A DNA stretch of 25,850 bases, from assembly GCF_959020145.1 (NCBI RefSeq), contig NZ_CAUEQY010000016.1, forward strand, positions 1 to 25,850, written 5' to 3'. The stretch comes from an uncultured Bifidobacterium sp. (GTDB taxonomy: Bacteria; Actinomycetota; Actinomycetes; Actinomycetales; Bifidobacteriaceae). Position 1 is the stretch's first letter; each line of letters starts with the position of its first letter. Below are positions 1-7,003 of the stretch, piece after piece. The notes beneath the pieces are model-generated. The model saw only the letters and a program-made list of their open reading frames with translations, made no database searches and was not told where the DNA came from. The position numbers were made by a program, and so were the translations under genes.

Positions 1-656
1 TGGTCGAGGAGATCAAGAAGAGCCAGATCATCATGATTCCTGGCGGCTTCTCCGGCGGCGACGAACCGGACGGCTCCGCCAAGTTCATCACCGCCTTCTT
101 CCGCGCTCCGGCCGTGACCGAGGCCGTGCGCGACCTGCTGGACAACCGCGATGGCCTGATGCTCGGCATCTGCAACGGTTTCCAGGCGCTTATCAAGCTT
201 GGCCTGGTGCCGTACGGCGACATCGTGCCGATGACCGCCGAATGCCCGACGCTGACGTTCAACACCATCGGCCGCCACCAGAGCCGTCTGGTGCGCACCC
301 GCGTGGCTTCGAACCTCTCCCCGTGGCTGGCGAAGACCGAGGTGGGCGACATGCATACCATCGCCATCTCCCACGGCGAGGGCCGTTTCGTGGCCTCCGA
401 CGATGTGCTCGCCCAGCTCAAGGCCAACGGCCAGATCGCCACGCAGTATGTGGACGAGGCTGGCGTGCCGGGCATGGACCTGGATGTGAACCCGAACGGT
501 TCGCTGTTGGCCATCGAAGGCATCACCAGTCCGGACGGCCGCGTGTTCGGCAAGATGGGCCACTCCGAGCGCTACAGCAACGGCACATTCGTGAACGTGC
601 CTGGCGAGAAGGACCAGCCGCTGTTCGCGGCCGGCGTGGAGTACTTCGCCGCCTGA
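1..656 (+). CDS. purL: PurL C-terminal part: phosphoribosylformylglycinamidine synthase, glutaminase domain (5' partial)
   Basis: The reading frame is open from the window edge (first full codon at base 3) to TGA at 654-656, so the start lies outside. What is present is the class I glutamine amidotransferase domain at the C-terminus of a long, single-chain PurL. It shows the GGFSGGDEPDG stretch near base 45, the nucleophile elbow GICNGFQ with the catalytic Cys codon at 171-173, and a terminal GHSER in which His (561-563) and Glu (567-569) complete the triad. The family enzyme converts FGAR, glutamine and ATP to FGAM in the fourth step of de novo purine synthesis; this domain supplies ammonia. 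The next purine gene on this strand, purF, is 2.2 kb away because a polymerase cassette lies between them. The assignment is secure; only the N-terminal part is unseen. Confidence 0.96.
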   Translation, partial: VEEIKKSQIIMIPGGFSGGDEPDGSAKFITAFFRAPAVTEAVRDLLDNRDGLMLGICNGFQALIKLGLVPYGDIVPMTAECPTLTFNTIGRHQSRLVRTRVASNLSPWLAKTEVGDMHTIAISHGEGRFVASDDVLAQLKANGQIATQYVDEAGVPGMDLDVNPNGSLLAIEGITSPDGRVFGKMGHSERYSNGTFVNVPGEKDQPLFAAGVEYFAA

Positions 657-687
657 GCATCAAGACTCTTTTCACGCTCACATAATC

Positions 688-728
688 AAGGGTGGGTTCG
701 AAATCTCATGATTCCGAATCCACCCTTT
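688..728 (+). terminator. Hairpin terminator after purL
   Basis: AAGGGTGGGTTCG (688-700) pairs with CGAATCCACCCTT (715-727) over 13 bp with a single G-T wobble. The loop is 14 nt, and a short T-rich run (TTTCATAT) follows. It lies 31 bases after the purL stop. The minus-strand cassette at 768-2623 converges on it, so it may act in both directions, although the T-run is weak on either side. Confidence 0.7.
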
Positions 729-767
729 CATATACAGCAATCCGCGACATTCGTCATAGCAGCCGCT

Positions 768-995
768 TCAGGCGGAAAGGTAACCCTCGGCGAGATCGAC
801 GGGCCTGTTGGCGCGTTCCACCGCATCATCGCTGGATTGCGCGGTTTGTCTGATGATGTCGTCGTAACCGGTCAGGGCGGCGAAAGGCATGAATTGGGCG
901 GCACGGTTATGCATGCTCATATGGGCATGCGTCTGCGATTGGTGATGCGGCAGATCGATGATGTCGTCGTAGCGATGGGTTTCCGTAAGGCTCAT
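768..995 (-). CDS. YolD-like small protein, partner of the Y-family polymerase
   Basis: This is a 75-residue protein whose ATG overlaps the stop codon of the upstream polymerase gene (ATGA at 992-995), which points to translational coupling. The core RAAQFMPFAALTGYDD (about residues 31-46) resembles the short conserved motif of YolD-like proteins. These are encoded beside UvrX/UmuC-type polymerases in many Gram-positive bacteria and mobile elements. Their biochemical role is poorly known; a structural or regulatory accessory to translesion synthesis is usually assumed. The N-terminal part is rich in His and Asp, and no membrane segment or signal peptide is visible. Membership rests on motif and context, so I am confident that the gene is real and fairly confident of the family. 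Confidence 0.78.
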   Translation of the reverse strand: MSLTETHRYDDIIDLPHHQSQTHAHMSMHNRAAQFMPFAALTGYDDIIRQTAQSSDDAVERANRPVDLAEGYLSA

Positions 996-2623
996 GCCGC
1001 ATGACCTCCTATCTGCTTGTTGCGCTGCTGGCCTGTGGCGTCATCGAACATATCCATGGCCTTGATGATGGAATTTCTGCCGAATTTGCGTTTGATGTCC
1101 AGAAGCGTTTGCTGCATATGCAGTTCGGCGTCCCCTCGTGGCGAATCCTTGGAACCACCATCGGCGGAACGCATAGCCTCGCATTCGGCCGCATCAGCGG
1201 AAGCGGAATCCACCGGCGCTTCCATCGCGGCGAACAAATCAGGCTGCGTATATTCGGACGCGGCCGCCTGCCGCCGTTCCTCAAGTTGCTCGTCGGTCAG
1301 CACATCGGCGGCGACCACATTCAGCCGACGGACCAGCAAACGCCTGTCTACGATCGAAAGGAAAAGCTTATCGACCGCGTCGCAAATACGCGACGTAGCC
1401 GACGTCGGCTCCGGCAATGCGATCGACCCGGTGGCCGGCTTGGGTACGCGGCGGCCATACCTGTCGATCGAAACAGGGCCGTCGTATGTTGCCACGGCAT
1501 GTTCGGCAATCGCCTTCAAATCAGCGGAACCGTCCTTGCCAAGCCGTTTCGGATCGAGGCTTGCCGTGTCGTAGCCGACCATCAATCCCACTCTGCCGGC
1601 TTTCACGCCCTTCGCTACCAAATCCAATGACAGCGTATCCGCCATTTCACGCACAATCAGCCGGGCTGCGTCGAATCCCGCCGGCCCTGTCAGCACTTGT
1701 CCGGAACTCAAGCTGTGCCCCGCCGGCTTGTACACTTTGATGTCCGCGATGGTGCACGGTTCCCAGCCCCACGCATGGTCGATGAGCAGTTCGGCGTTCA
1801 CACCGAACATCTTGTACAGTAGATCTTCGTTGTAGTATTCGTCGGCACGGCCAATGGAACAGCGAGCGATATCCCCCATGGTCGCCAGTCCGTGCGCTTC
1901 GAGCTTCCTTGCATATCCACGCCCCACACGCCAGAAATCGGTAAGCGGCCGGTGATTCCACAACAATCTCCGGTACGACATCTCGTCAAGCCGGGCGATG
2001 CGAATGCCGTCCTCCCCCGCCTGGATGTGTTTGGCCACGATATCCATAGCCACTTTGGCCAGATACATGTTCGTGCCGATGCCCGCGGTGGCGGTGATGC
2101 CGGTCTGGGTGTGGATATCGCGGATGATGTCACGGGTCATCTCCTCCACCCCTTTTCCATAGGCGCGCAGATAGCCGGTGACGTCCATGAACACCTCGTC
2201 CACCGAATAGACGTGGATATCCTCAGCCGAAACGTATTTCAGATAAATACCGTAGATTTTCGCACTCATCGCCAAGTAATGAGACATGCGCGGTTTGGCG
2301 ATGAACACGTCAGCAGCCAGATTCGGATTGGCCGCGAGCGCCTTCGCATCATACGATTTCCCCGTCAGCACACCGCCTGGAGCCGCGGCGCGACGGACCG
2401 CGTTGATTTCCTTCAGTTTCGCTTTGACTTCGAATAGGCGGGCGCGTCCGGGCAGACCGTATGCCTTCAACGACGGCGAGATCGCAAGGCAGATGGTTTT
2501 GTCGGTCCTCTCCTGGTCCGCCACCACCAAGTGTGTGGATAGCGGAGGGAATCCATGTTCCACGCATTCCGAGGACGCATAGAAGGATTTGAGGTCGATT
2601 GCCACGTATATCCGTCCGGCCAT
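992..2623 (-). CDS. Y-family (UmuC/DinB-type) translesion DNA polymerase
   Basis: A 543-residue ImpB/MucB/SamB-family polymerase that copies across damaged DNA. The palm begins with AIDLKSFYAS (metal-binding D10) and continues with YSVDEVF (D142, E143, the catalytic acidic pair). A helix-hairpin-helix region follows at about 225-260 and the little finger at about 380-445. QPDLF at 460-464 fits the sliding-clamp-binding motif. The C-terminal KRKFGRNSI...RNKQIGGH block is typical of the Gram-positive UvrX-like branch. The frame stays open upstream to 2935, but ATG 2623 is preferred: it has a GGAAGGAG ribosome site 5-6 bases before it, it begins exactly at the conserved N-terminus, and the longer form would read through the LexA box and promoter. 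It forms an operon with the YolD-like gene and is probably SOS-induced. Confidence 0.93.
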   Translation of the reverse strand: MAGRIYVAIDLKSFYASSECVEHGFPPLSTHLVVADQERTDKTICLAISPSLKAYGLPGRARLFEVKAKLKEINAVRRAAAPGGVLTGKSYDAKALAANPNLAADVFIAKPRMSHYLAMSAKIYGIYLKYVSAEDIHVYSVDEVFMDVTGYLRAYGKGVEEMTRDIIRDIHTQTGITATAGIGTNMYLAKVAMDIVAKHIQAGEDGIRIARLDEMSYRRLLWNHRPLTDFWRVGRGYARKLEAHGLATMGDIARCSIGRADEYYNEDLLYKMFGVNAELLIDHAWGWEPCTIADIKVYKPAGHSLSSGQVLTGPAGFDAARLIVREMADTLSLDLVAKGVKAGRVGLMVGYDTASLDPKRLGKDGSADLKAIAEHAVATYDGPVSIDRYGRRVPKPATGSIALPEPTSATSRICDAVDKLFLSIVDRRLLVRRLNVVAADVLTDEQLEERRQAAASEYTQPDLFAAMEAPVDSASADAAECEAMRSADGGSKDSPRGDAELHMQQTLLDIKRKFGRNSIIKAMDMFDDATGQQRNKQIGGHAA

Positions 2624-2702
2624 GATGCTCCTTCCATGCAATGGCTCATACGGGGGACTTCCCGCACCCCGACGACCGTGATTCGCGTTTTCAACGTCTT
2701 CC

Positions 2703-2732
2703 ATCATAACAGCTTTTTCGAACGGCTGTTCG
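2703..2732 (-). promoter_or_regulatory. Probable promoter of the polymerase cassette
   Basis: On the minus strand, TATGAT (2703-2708) matches the -10 consensus at five of six positions. CGAACA (2727-2732), 18 bp upstream, is a poor -35. The -35 lies inside the LexA box, so bound LexA would block RNA polymerase. Transcription would begin about 75 bases before the ATG at 2623. Confidence 0.6.
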
Positions 2733-2733
2733 A
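2718..2733. promoter_or_regulatory. LexA (SOS) box, actinobacterial type
   Basis: TCGAACGGCTGTTCGA is a perfect TCGAAC-N4-GTTCGA palindrome, the form of LexA operator known from mycobacteria and other actinobacteria. It lies 95 bases upstream of the translesion polymerase start and overlaps its -35 region. purF starts 122 bases away on the other side, so any effect on purF would be secondary. Confidence 0.88.
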
Positions 2734-2855
2734 TTGCATGTCCGGTTCCATATACCGTCTGAGAACTGGACAAAACCCGACTCTTGTAGCCGCCCATTGA
2801 TACTGTTGGACGATAGCGAACCCCTTGTCTCCATGGTTTTGGAAGGAGCTTTGGC

Positions 2856-4370
2856 TTGTCAGCTGAACTCGAAGACATCCACGAGGAATGCGGTATTTTC
2901 GGCGTTTGGGGCCACTCGGACGCCGCCCGACTCACCTACTTCGGTCTACACGCGCTGCAGCATCGCGGTCAGGAGGGTGCCGGCATTGTCTCCAACGATA
3001 ATGGTCATCTCATCGGTCATCGCGGAACGGGTCTGCTGACCCAAGTGTTCAGCGACGAACGGGAAATCGAACGCCTGAAAGGAGACAAAGCGATCGGCCA
3101 TGTGCGTTACGCCACAGCCGGTTCCGGCGGCACCGACAACATCCAGCCGTTCATCTTCCGCTTCCATGACGGGGATATGGCGTTGTGTCACAACGGCAAT
3201 CTCACCAATTGCCCCTCCTTACGCCGCAAGCTGGAGGACGAGGGAGCGATCTTCCATTCGAACTCCGACACCGAAGTGCTCATGCACCTCATCCGTCGTT
3301 CCAGCAAGCCCACGTTCATGGACAAGCTCAAGGAAGCGCTCAACACCGTGCACGGCGGCTTCGCCTATCTGATTATGACCGAACATGCCATGATCGGCGC
3401 GCTCGATCCGAACGGATTCCGTCCGCTGTCCCTTGGCAGGATGACGAACGGCGCCTATGTGCTCGCTTCCGAGACCTGCGCGCTCGACACTGTCGGAGCC
3501 GAACTGGTGCGTGACATCCGCCCGGGCGAGATCGTGGTCGTGGATGACGATGGCTACCGCATCGACCGTTACACGGATCAGACCCAGCTGGCCATCTGCT
3601 CGATGGAATTCATCTACTTCGCACGCCCCGATTCCAACATCTACGGCGTGAACGTGCATTCGGCCCGCAAGCGCATGGGCGCGCGCCTGGCTCAGGAATC
3701 CCCCGTCGACGCCGATATGGTCATCGCCGTGCCGAACTCCTCCCTGTCGGCGGCTTCCGGCTATTCGGAGGAGGCCGGCCTGCCGAACGAAATGGGTCTG
3801 ATCAAGAACCAGTACGTGGCACGCACCTTCATCCAGCCCACGCAGGAGCTGCGCGAGCAGGGCGTGCGTATGAAGCTGTCCGCAGTGCGCGGCGTGGTCA
3901 AGGGCAAGCGCGTGGTCGTCATCGATGATTCCATCGTGCGCGGCACCACCTCGAAGCGCATCGTGCAGATGCTCAAGGAGGCCGGGGCGGCCGAAGTGCA
4001 TATGCGCATCAGCTCCCCGCCGCTGAAGTACCCGTGCTTCTACGGCATCGACATCTCCACCACCAAGGAGCTGATCGCGGCCAAGAAGTCCGTCGACGAG
4101 ATCCGCGACTACATCGGCGCCGATTCCCTGGCGTTCCTGTCGCTCGACGGCTTGGTGGAATCCATCGGTCTGGGTGCGGACGCACCGTATGGCGGCCTGT
4201 GCGTGGCCTACTTCAACGGCGACTATCCGACCGCCTTGGACGACTACGAAGCCGACTTCCTGAAGTCGCTCACTCCGGAGGATCGTGTCCGTCTGCCTGA
4301 ATTCGCCCTGTACAAGAGCAAGTACGAGGGCAACGAATACACCACCACTTCATCCCAAGAAGAACACTGA
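2856..4370 (+). CDS. purF: Amidophosphoribosyltransferase
   Basis: A 504-residue enzyme for the first committed step of purine synthesis: PRPP plus glutamine gives 5-phosphoribosylamine. The start is TTG at 2856, chosen because GGAAGGAG lies seven bases before it and the frame offers no ATG nearby. An 11-residue leader precedes ECGIFG. Cys12 would become the N-terminal nucleophile after propeptide cleavage, as in Bacillus subtilis. The Ntn glutaminase domain runs to about residue 240. The phosphoribosyltransferase domain carries the PRPP loop VVVIDDSIVRGTT at about 353-365. Three cysteines match B. subtilis Fe-S ligands (C248, C394, C449), but the fourth position is Tyr452. purM follows after 19 bases, so the two are probably co-transcribed. 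The upstream space is shared with the divergent SOS cassette. Confidence 0.96.
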   Translation: MSAELEDIHEECGIFGVWGHSDAARLTYFGLHALQHRGQEGAGIVSNDNGHLIGHRGTGLLTQVFSDEREIERLKGDKAIGHVRYATAGSGGTDNIQPFIFRFHDGDMALCHNGNLTNCPSLRRKLEDEGAIFHSNSDTEVLMHLIRRSSKPTFMDKLKEALNTVHGGFAYLIMTEHAMIGALDPNGFRPLSLGRMTNGAYVLASETCALDTVGAELVRDIRPGEIVVVDDDGYRIDRYTDQTQLAICSMEFIYFARPDSNIYGVNVHSARKRMGARLAQESPVDADMVIAVPNSSLSAASGYSEEAGLPNEMGLIKNQYVARTFIQPTQELREQGVRMKLSAVRGVVKGKRVVVIDDSIVRGTTSKRIVQMLKEAGAAEVHMRISSPPLKYPCFYGIDISTTKELIAAKKSVDEIRDYIGADSLAFLSLDGLVESIGLGADAPYGGLCVAYFNGDYPTALDDYEADFLKSLTPEDRVRLPEFALYKSKYEGNEYTTTSSQEEH

Positions 4371-4389
4371 GACCCGAGAAAGGTTAGAT

Positions 4390-5424
4390 ATGCCAAAAGC
4401 ATATGAGGAAGCCGGCGTAAGCGTTGAGGCCGGTTACGAAGTCGTCAAGCGTATCAAGTCCCACGTGGCGCGCACCAACCGTCCGGGCGTGGTCGGCGGC
4501 ATCGGCGGCTTCGGCGGATTGTTCGATCTCGCTTCCCTCGGTTACAAGGAGCCGGTGCTGATTTCCGGCACCGACGGCGTCGGCACCAAGCTGGTCGTGG
4601 CCAAGATGGCCAACAAGCACGACACCATCGGCATCGACTGCGTGGCCATGTGCGTCAACGATATCGCCGCCCAGGGCGCCGAGCCGCTGTTCTTCCTGGA
4701 TTACATCGCCTGCGGCAAGAACGATCCGGCTCTGCTCGAGCAGGTCGTCTCCGGCGTGGCCGACGGCTGCGTGCAGGCCGGTTCCGGTCTGATCGGCGGC
4801 GAGACCGCCGAGATGCCGGGCATGTATGACGAAGACGAGTACGATCTGGCTGGCTTCGCGGTCGGCGTGGCCGAAAAGTCCGCTATCGTCGACGGCTCCA
4901 CCATCGCTGAGGGCGACGTGCTTATCGGCCTGCCGTCCACCGGCGTGCATTCCAACGGTTTCTCCCTGGTGCGCAAGGCCCTGTTCGAGCAGGCCGGCTA
5001 CACCGTGGACACCGTACTGGACGAACTGGGCGGTGAGAAGCTTGGCGACGTGCTGCTCACTCCGACCAAGATTTACGTGAAGGCCCTTTCCCCGCTGTTC
5101 AAGGCGGGCGTGGTCAAGGGCGTCGCGCATATCACCGGCGGCGGTTTCATCGAGAACATTCCGCGTATGATTCCGGACGGTCTTGCCGCCCATATCAACC
5201 TTGGTTCCTGGCCGGTGCTCCCGATTTTCGACGTGCTCGAGAAGGCCGGCAGCATCGATCATATGGAAATGTTCAACATCTTCAACATGGGTATCGGCAT
5301 GGTGCTGGCCGTCAGCGCCGAAGATGCCGATAAGACCATGGAATTGCTGAAGTCCAATGGCGAGGCCGGCTATGTGCTGGGCAATATCGTCAAGAAGACC
5401 GGCGAGGACGTCGAACTGCAGTAA
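4390..5424 (+). CDS. purM: Phosphoribosylformylglycinamidine cyclo-ligase (AIR synthetase)
   Basis: A 344-residue protein, the usual PurM length, that closes the imidazole ring: FGAM plus ATP gives AIR. The N-terminal AGVSVEAGYEVV, the glycine-rich GGIGGFGGLF, GTDGVGTK, GGETAEMPGMY and TGGGFIENIPR are all classic family motifs of the AIRS fold. The frame is open further upstream into purF, but the start at ATG 4390 matches the family N-terminus and has a GAGAAAGG site just before it. The gene lies 19 bases after purF and is followed by a strong hairpin before purD. With purF and purD it forms the plus-strand purine unit. Confidence 0.97.
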   Translation: MPKAYEEAGVSVEAGYEVVKRIKSHVARTNRPGVVGGIGGFGGLFDLASLGYKEPVLISGTDGVGTKLVVAKMANKHDTIGIDCVAMCVNDIAAQGAEPLFFLDYIACGKNDPALLEQVVSGVADGCVQAGSGLIGGETAEMPGMYDEDEYDLAGFAVGVAEKSAIVDGSTIAEGDVLIGLPSTGVHSNGFSLVRKALFEQAGYTVDTVLDELGGEKLGDVLLTPTKIYVKALSPLFKAGVVKGVAHITGGGFIENIPRMIPDGLAAHINLGSWPVLPIFDVLEKAGSIDHMEMFNIFNMGIGMVLAVSAEDADKTMELLKSNGEAGYVLGNIVKKTGEDVELQ

Positions 5425-5433
5425 ACGAACATA

Positions 5434-5470
5434 CGGGGGTGGCCGAACAGGCACCCCCGATATTATTTCT
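5434..5470 (+). terminator. Hairpin between purM and purD
   Basis: CGGGGGTG (5434-5441) pairs with CACCCCCG (5452-5459) over a 10-nt loop, followed by the T-rich tract ATATTATTTCTT. It has the form of an intrinsic terminator and starts ten bases after the purM stop. It could end or attenuate the purFM transcript, leaving purD to read-through or to its own promoter. Confidence 0.72.
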
Positions 5471-5514
5471 TGAGATTGGCACTCTTCCCCATAAGGGATA
5501 CAACAGGAGGAAAT

Positions 5515-6777
5515 ATGAAGGTTCTGGTCATTGGTTCCGGTGCGCGTGAACATGCCATCGCCCACGCGCTCATGCGTGGCGGCAGCGTCAGCGAGGTCAC
5601 TGTGGCCCCAGGCAATCCGGGCATGGAGCTTGACGGCATCCGCACCACGCAGCTCAACCCGTCCAATCATGCGGCGCTCATCGATTTCGTGAAGAACAAT
5701 GGTTACGATTGGGTGTTCGTCGGACCGGAAGTGCCGCTTATCGAAGGCATCGTCGACGATTTCGCGGCCGCCGGCATCAAGGCGTTCGGCCCGAACAAGG
5801 CCGCCGCGCAGATCGAGGGTTCCAAGGACTTCGCCAAGCAGCTTATGGAACGTCACGACATTCCGACCGCGAAGTACCAGACGTTCGACGATTTGGAGCG
5901 TTCCACCGCTTATGTGCGCGAGCATGGCGCGCCGATCGTCATCAAGGCCGATGGCCTGGCCGCAGGCAAGGGCGTGACCGTGGCGATGGATGAGGAGACC
6001 GCCATCGCCGCTTTGGAGGACATTTTCGTGGACCACCGCTTCGGCAACGCCGGCGCGAAGGTGGTTATCGAGGATTTCCTTGAGGGTCAGGAATTCTCTC
6101 TGATGAGCTTTGTGAACGGCACCGATTTCTGGCCGATGCCGATTTCGCAGGATCATAAGCGTGCCTACGATGGCGACAAGGGTCCGAACACCGGCGGCAT
6201 GGGCGCCTACAGCCCGGTTCCGCAGATCGGTCAGGATGTGATCGACACCGCCATCGAAACCATCGTCAAGCCGACCGTTCAGGCCATGGCCGACGAGGGC
6301 ACGCCGTTCACCGGCATTCTGTACGCCGGCCTCATCGCCACCGCCGACGGACCGAAGGTCATTGAATTCAACGCGCGTTTCGGCGATCCAGAGACCGAAG
6401 TGGTGCTGCCGAAGCTCACGTCCGATCTCGGTGCCGGCATCAACGCCATTCTCAACGGCGAAACCCCGGAATTCACGTGGGATGAGGACAATGCCACTCT
6501 TGGCGTGGTGATCGCTTCCGAAGGTTACCCGACCAACGTGGTCAAGGGTGCCGCGATTCCTGAGATCACGGTAGATGACGATTCCCATGTCTACTATGCG
6601 GGCGTCGCACGTGGCGAGCATGGTCTCGTGGCCAACTCCGGTCGCGTGCTGCTGGTCGAGTCCTCCGCTGCGGACATCAAGGCCGCGCAGGACAAGGTCT
6701 ACGCGATCATCGACAAGCTCGACACCAAGGGCATGTTCTACCGTCACGACATCGGTTTCAAAGCGCTGAATGCGTGA
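5515..6777 (+). CDS. purD: Phosphoribosylamine-glycine ligase (GAR synthetase)
   Basis: A 420-residue ATP-grasp enzyme that joins 5-phosphoribosylamine and glycine, the second purine step; its unstable substrate is the product of PurF encoded just upstream. The N-terminal MKVLVIGSGAREHA is diagnostic. IKADGLAAGKGV carries the ATP-grasp lysine, GPNTGGMGAYSP follows, and EFNARFGDPETEV holds the metal-binding Glu and Asn. ATG 5515 is preceded by a perfect AGGAGG (5505-5510), so the longer in-frame form starting at 5470 is rejected. It is separated from purM by 90 bases containing a terminator-like hairpin, and is closed by a 17-bp hairpin terminator. Confidence 0.97.
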   Translation: MKVLVIGSGAREHAIAHALMRGGSVSEVTVAPGNPGMELDGIRTTQLNPSNHAALIDFVKNNGYDWVFVGPEVPLIEGIVDDFAAAGIKAFGPNKAAAQIEGSKDFAKQLMERHDIPTAKYQTFDDLERSTAYVREHGAPIVIKADGLAAGKGVTVAMDEETAIAALEDIFVDHRFGNAGAKVVIEDFLEGQEFSLMSFVNGTDFWPMPISQDHKRAYDGDKGPNTGGMGAYSPVPQIGQDVIDTAIETIVKPTVQAMADEGTPFTGILYAGLIATADGPKVIEFNARFGDPETEVVLPKLTSDLGAGINAILNGETPEFTWDEDNATLGVVIASEGYPTNVVKGAAIPEITVDDDSHVYYAGVARGEHGLVANSGRVLLVESSAADIKAAQDKVYAIIDKLDTKGMFYRHDIGFKALNA

Positions 6778-6811
6778 TGATGGTGTGTTGGCTGCGCTGA
6801 ACCAATAGCCG

Positions 6812-6855
6812 TTGAGGGGCTGTTCCAATAGTTTGGAACAGCCCCTCAATATTTT
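6812..6855 (+). terminator. Strong intrinsic terminator of purD
   Basis: The arms 6812-6828 (TTGAGGGGCTGTTCCAA) and 6833-6849 form a perfect 17-bp stem with a TAGT loop, followed by TATTTT. It lies 34 bases after the purD stop and faces the 3' end of the converging LtaS-like gene. Confidence 0.93.
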
Positions 6856-6862
6856 AAGATTT

Positions 6863-7003
6863 GTGCGGCAGGCGCGTCGTCGCCCACCACACGCCTGCCG
6901 TGACGAGGACGTGCGCGAATTCCGTGCGGCACGACACGAAGGCGCACAACGGTACGTCGAGTGTCGAGCCGTGCGGCAGGCGCGCCGTCCTCGTTACGGC
7001 AGG
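6863..7003. repeat. Mosaic of short direct and inverted repeats
   Basis: GTGCGGCAGGCGCG occurs twice (6863-6876 and 6971-6984; 19 bp with one mismatch if extended), and its first eight bases occur a third time at 6924-6931. CGGCAGGCG (6867-6875) pairs with CGCCTGCCG (6892-6900). An 18-bp inverted repeat with one mismatch joins 6894-6911 and 6986-7003, and its right arm covers the stop codon of the LtaS-like gene. The block may form the 3' end structure of that transcript. No T-tract follows on the minus strand. Confidence 0.75.

Noticed and set aside
2624..2935. N-terminal extension of the polymerase frame to 647 codons
   Set aside because: It has no similarity to the family, reads through the LexA box and promoter, and the ATG at 2623 has a strong ribosome site.
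5476..5504. TTGGCA-N17-TACAAC as a purD promoter
   Set aside because: Transcription would begin after the AGGAGG site and almost at the ATG, which conflicts with the strong ribosome site.
4384..6849. Very long antisense open frame opposite purM and purD
   Set aside because: It is a GC-driven shadow of two certain genes; the translation is His/Gly/Val-rich with no recognisable domain.
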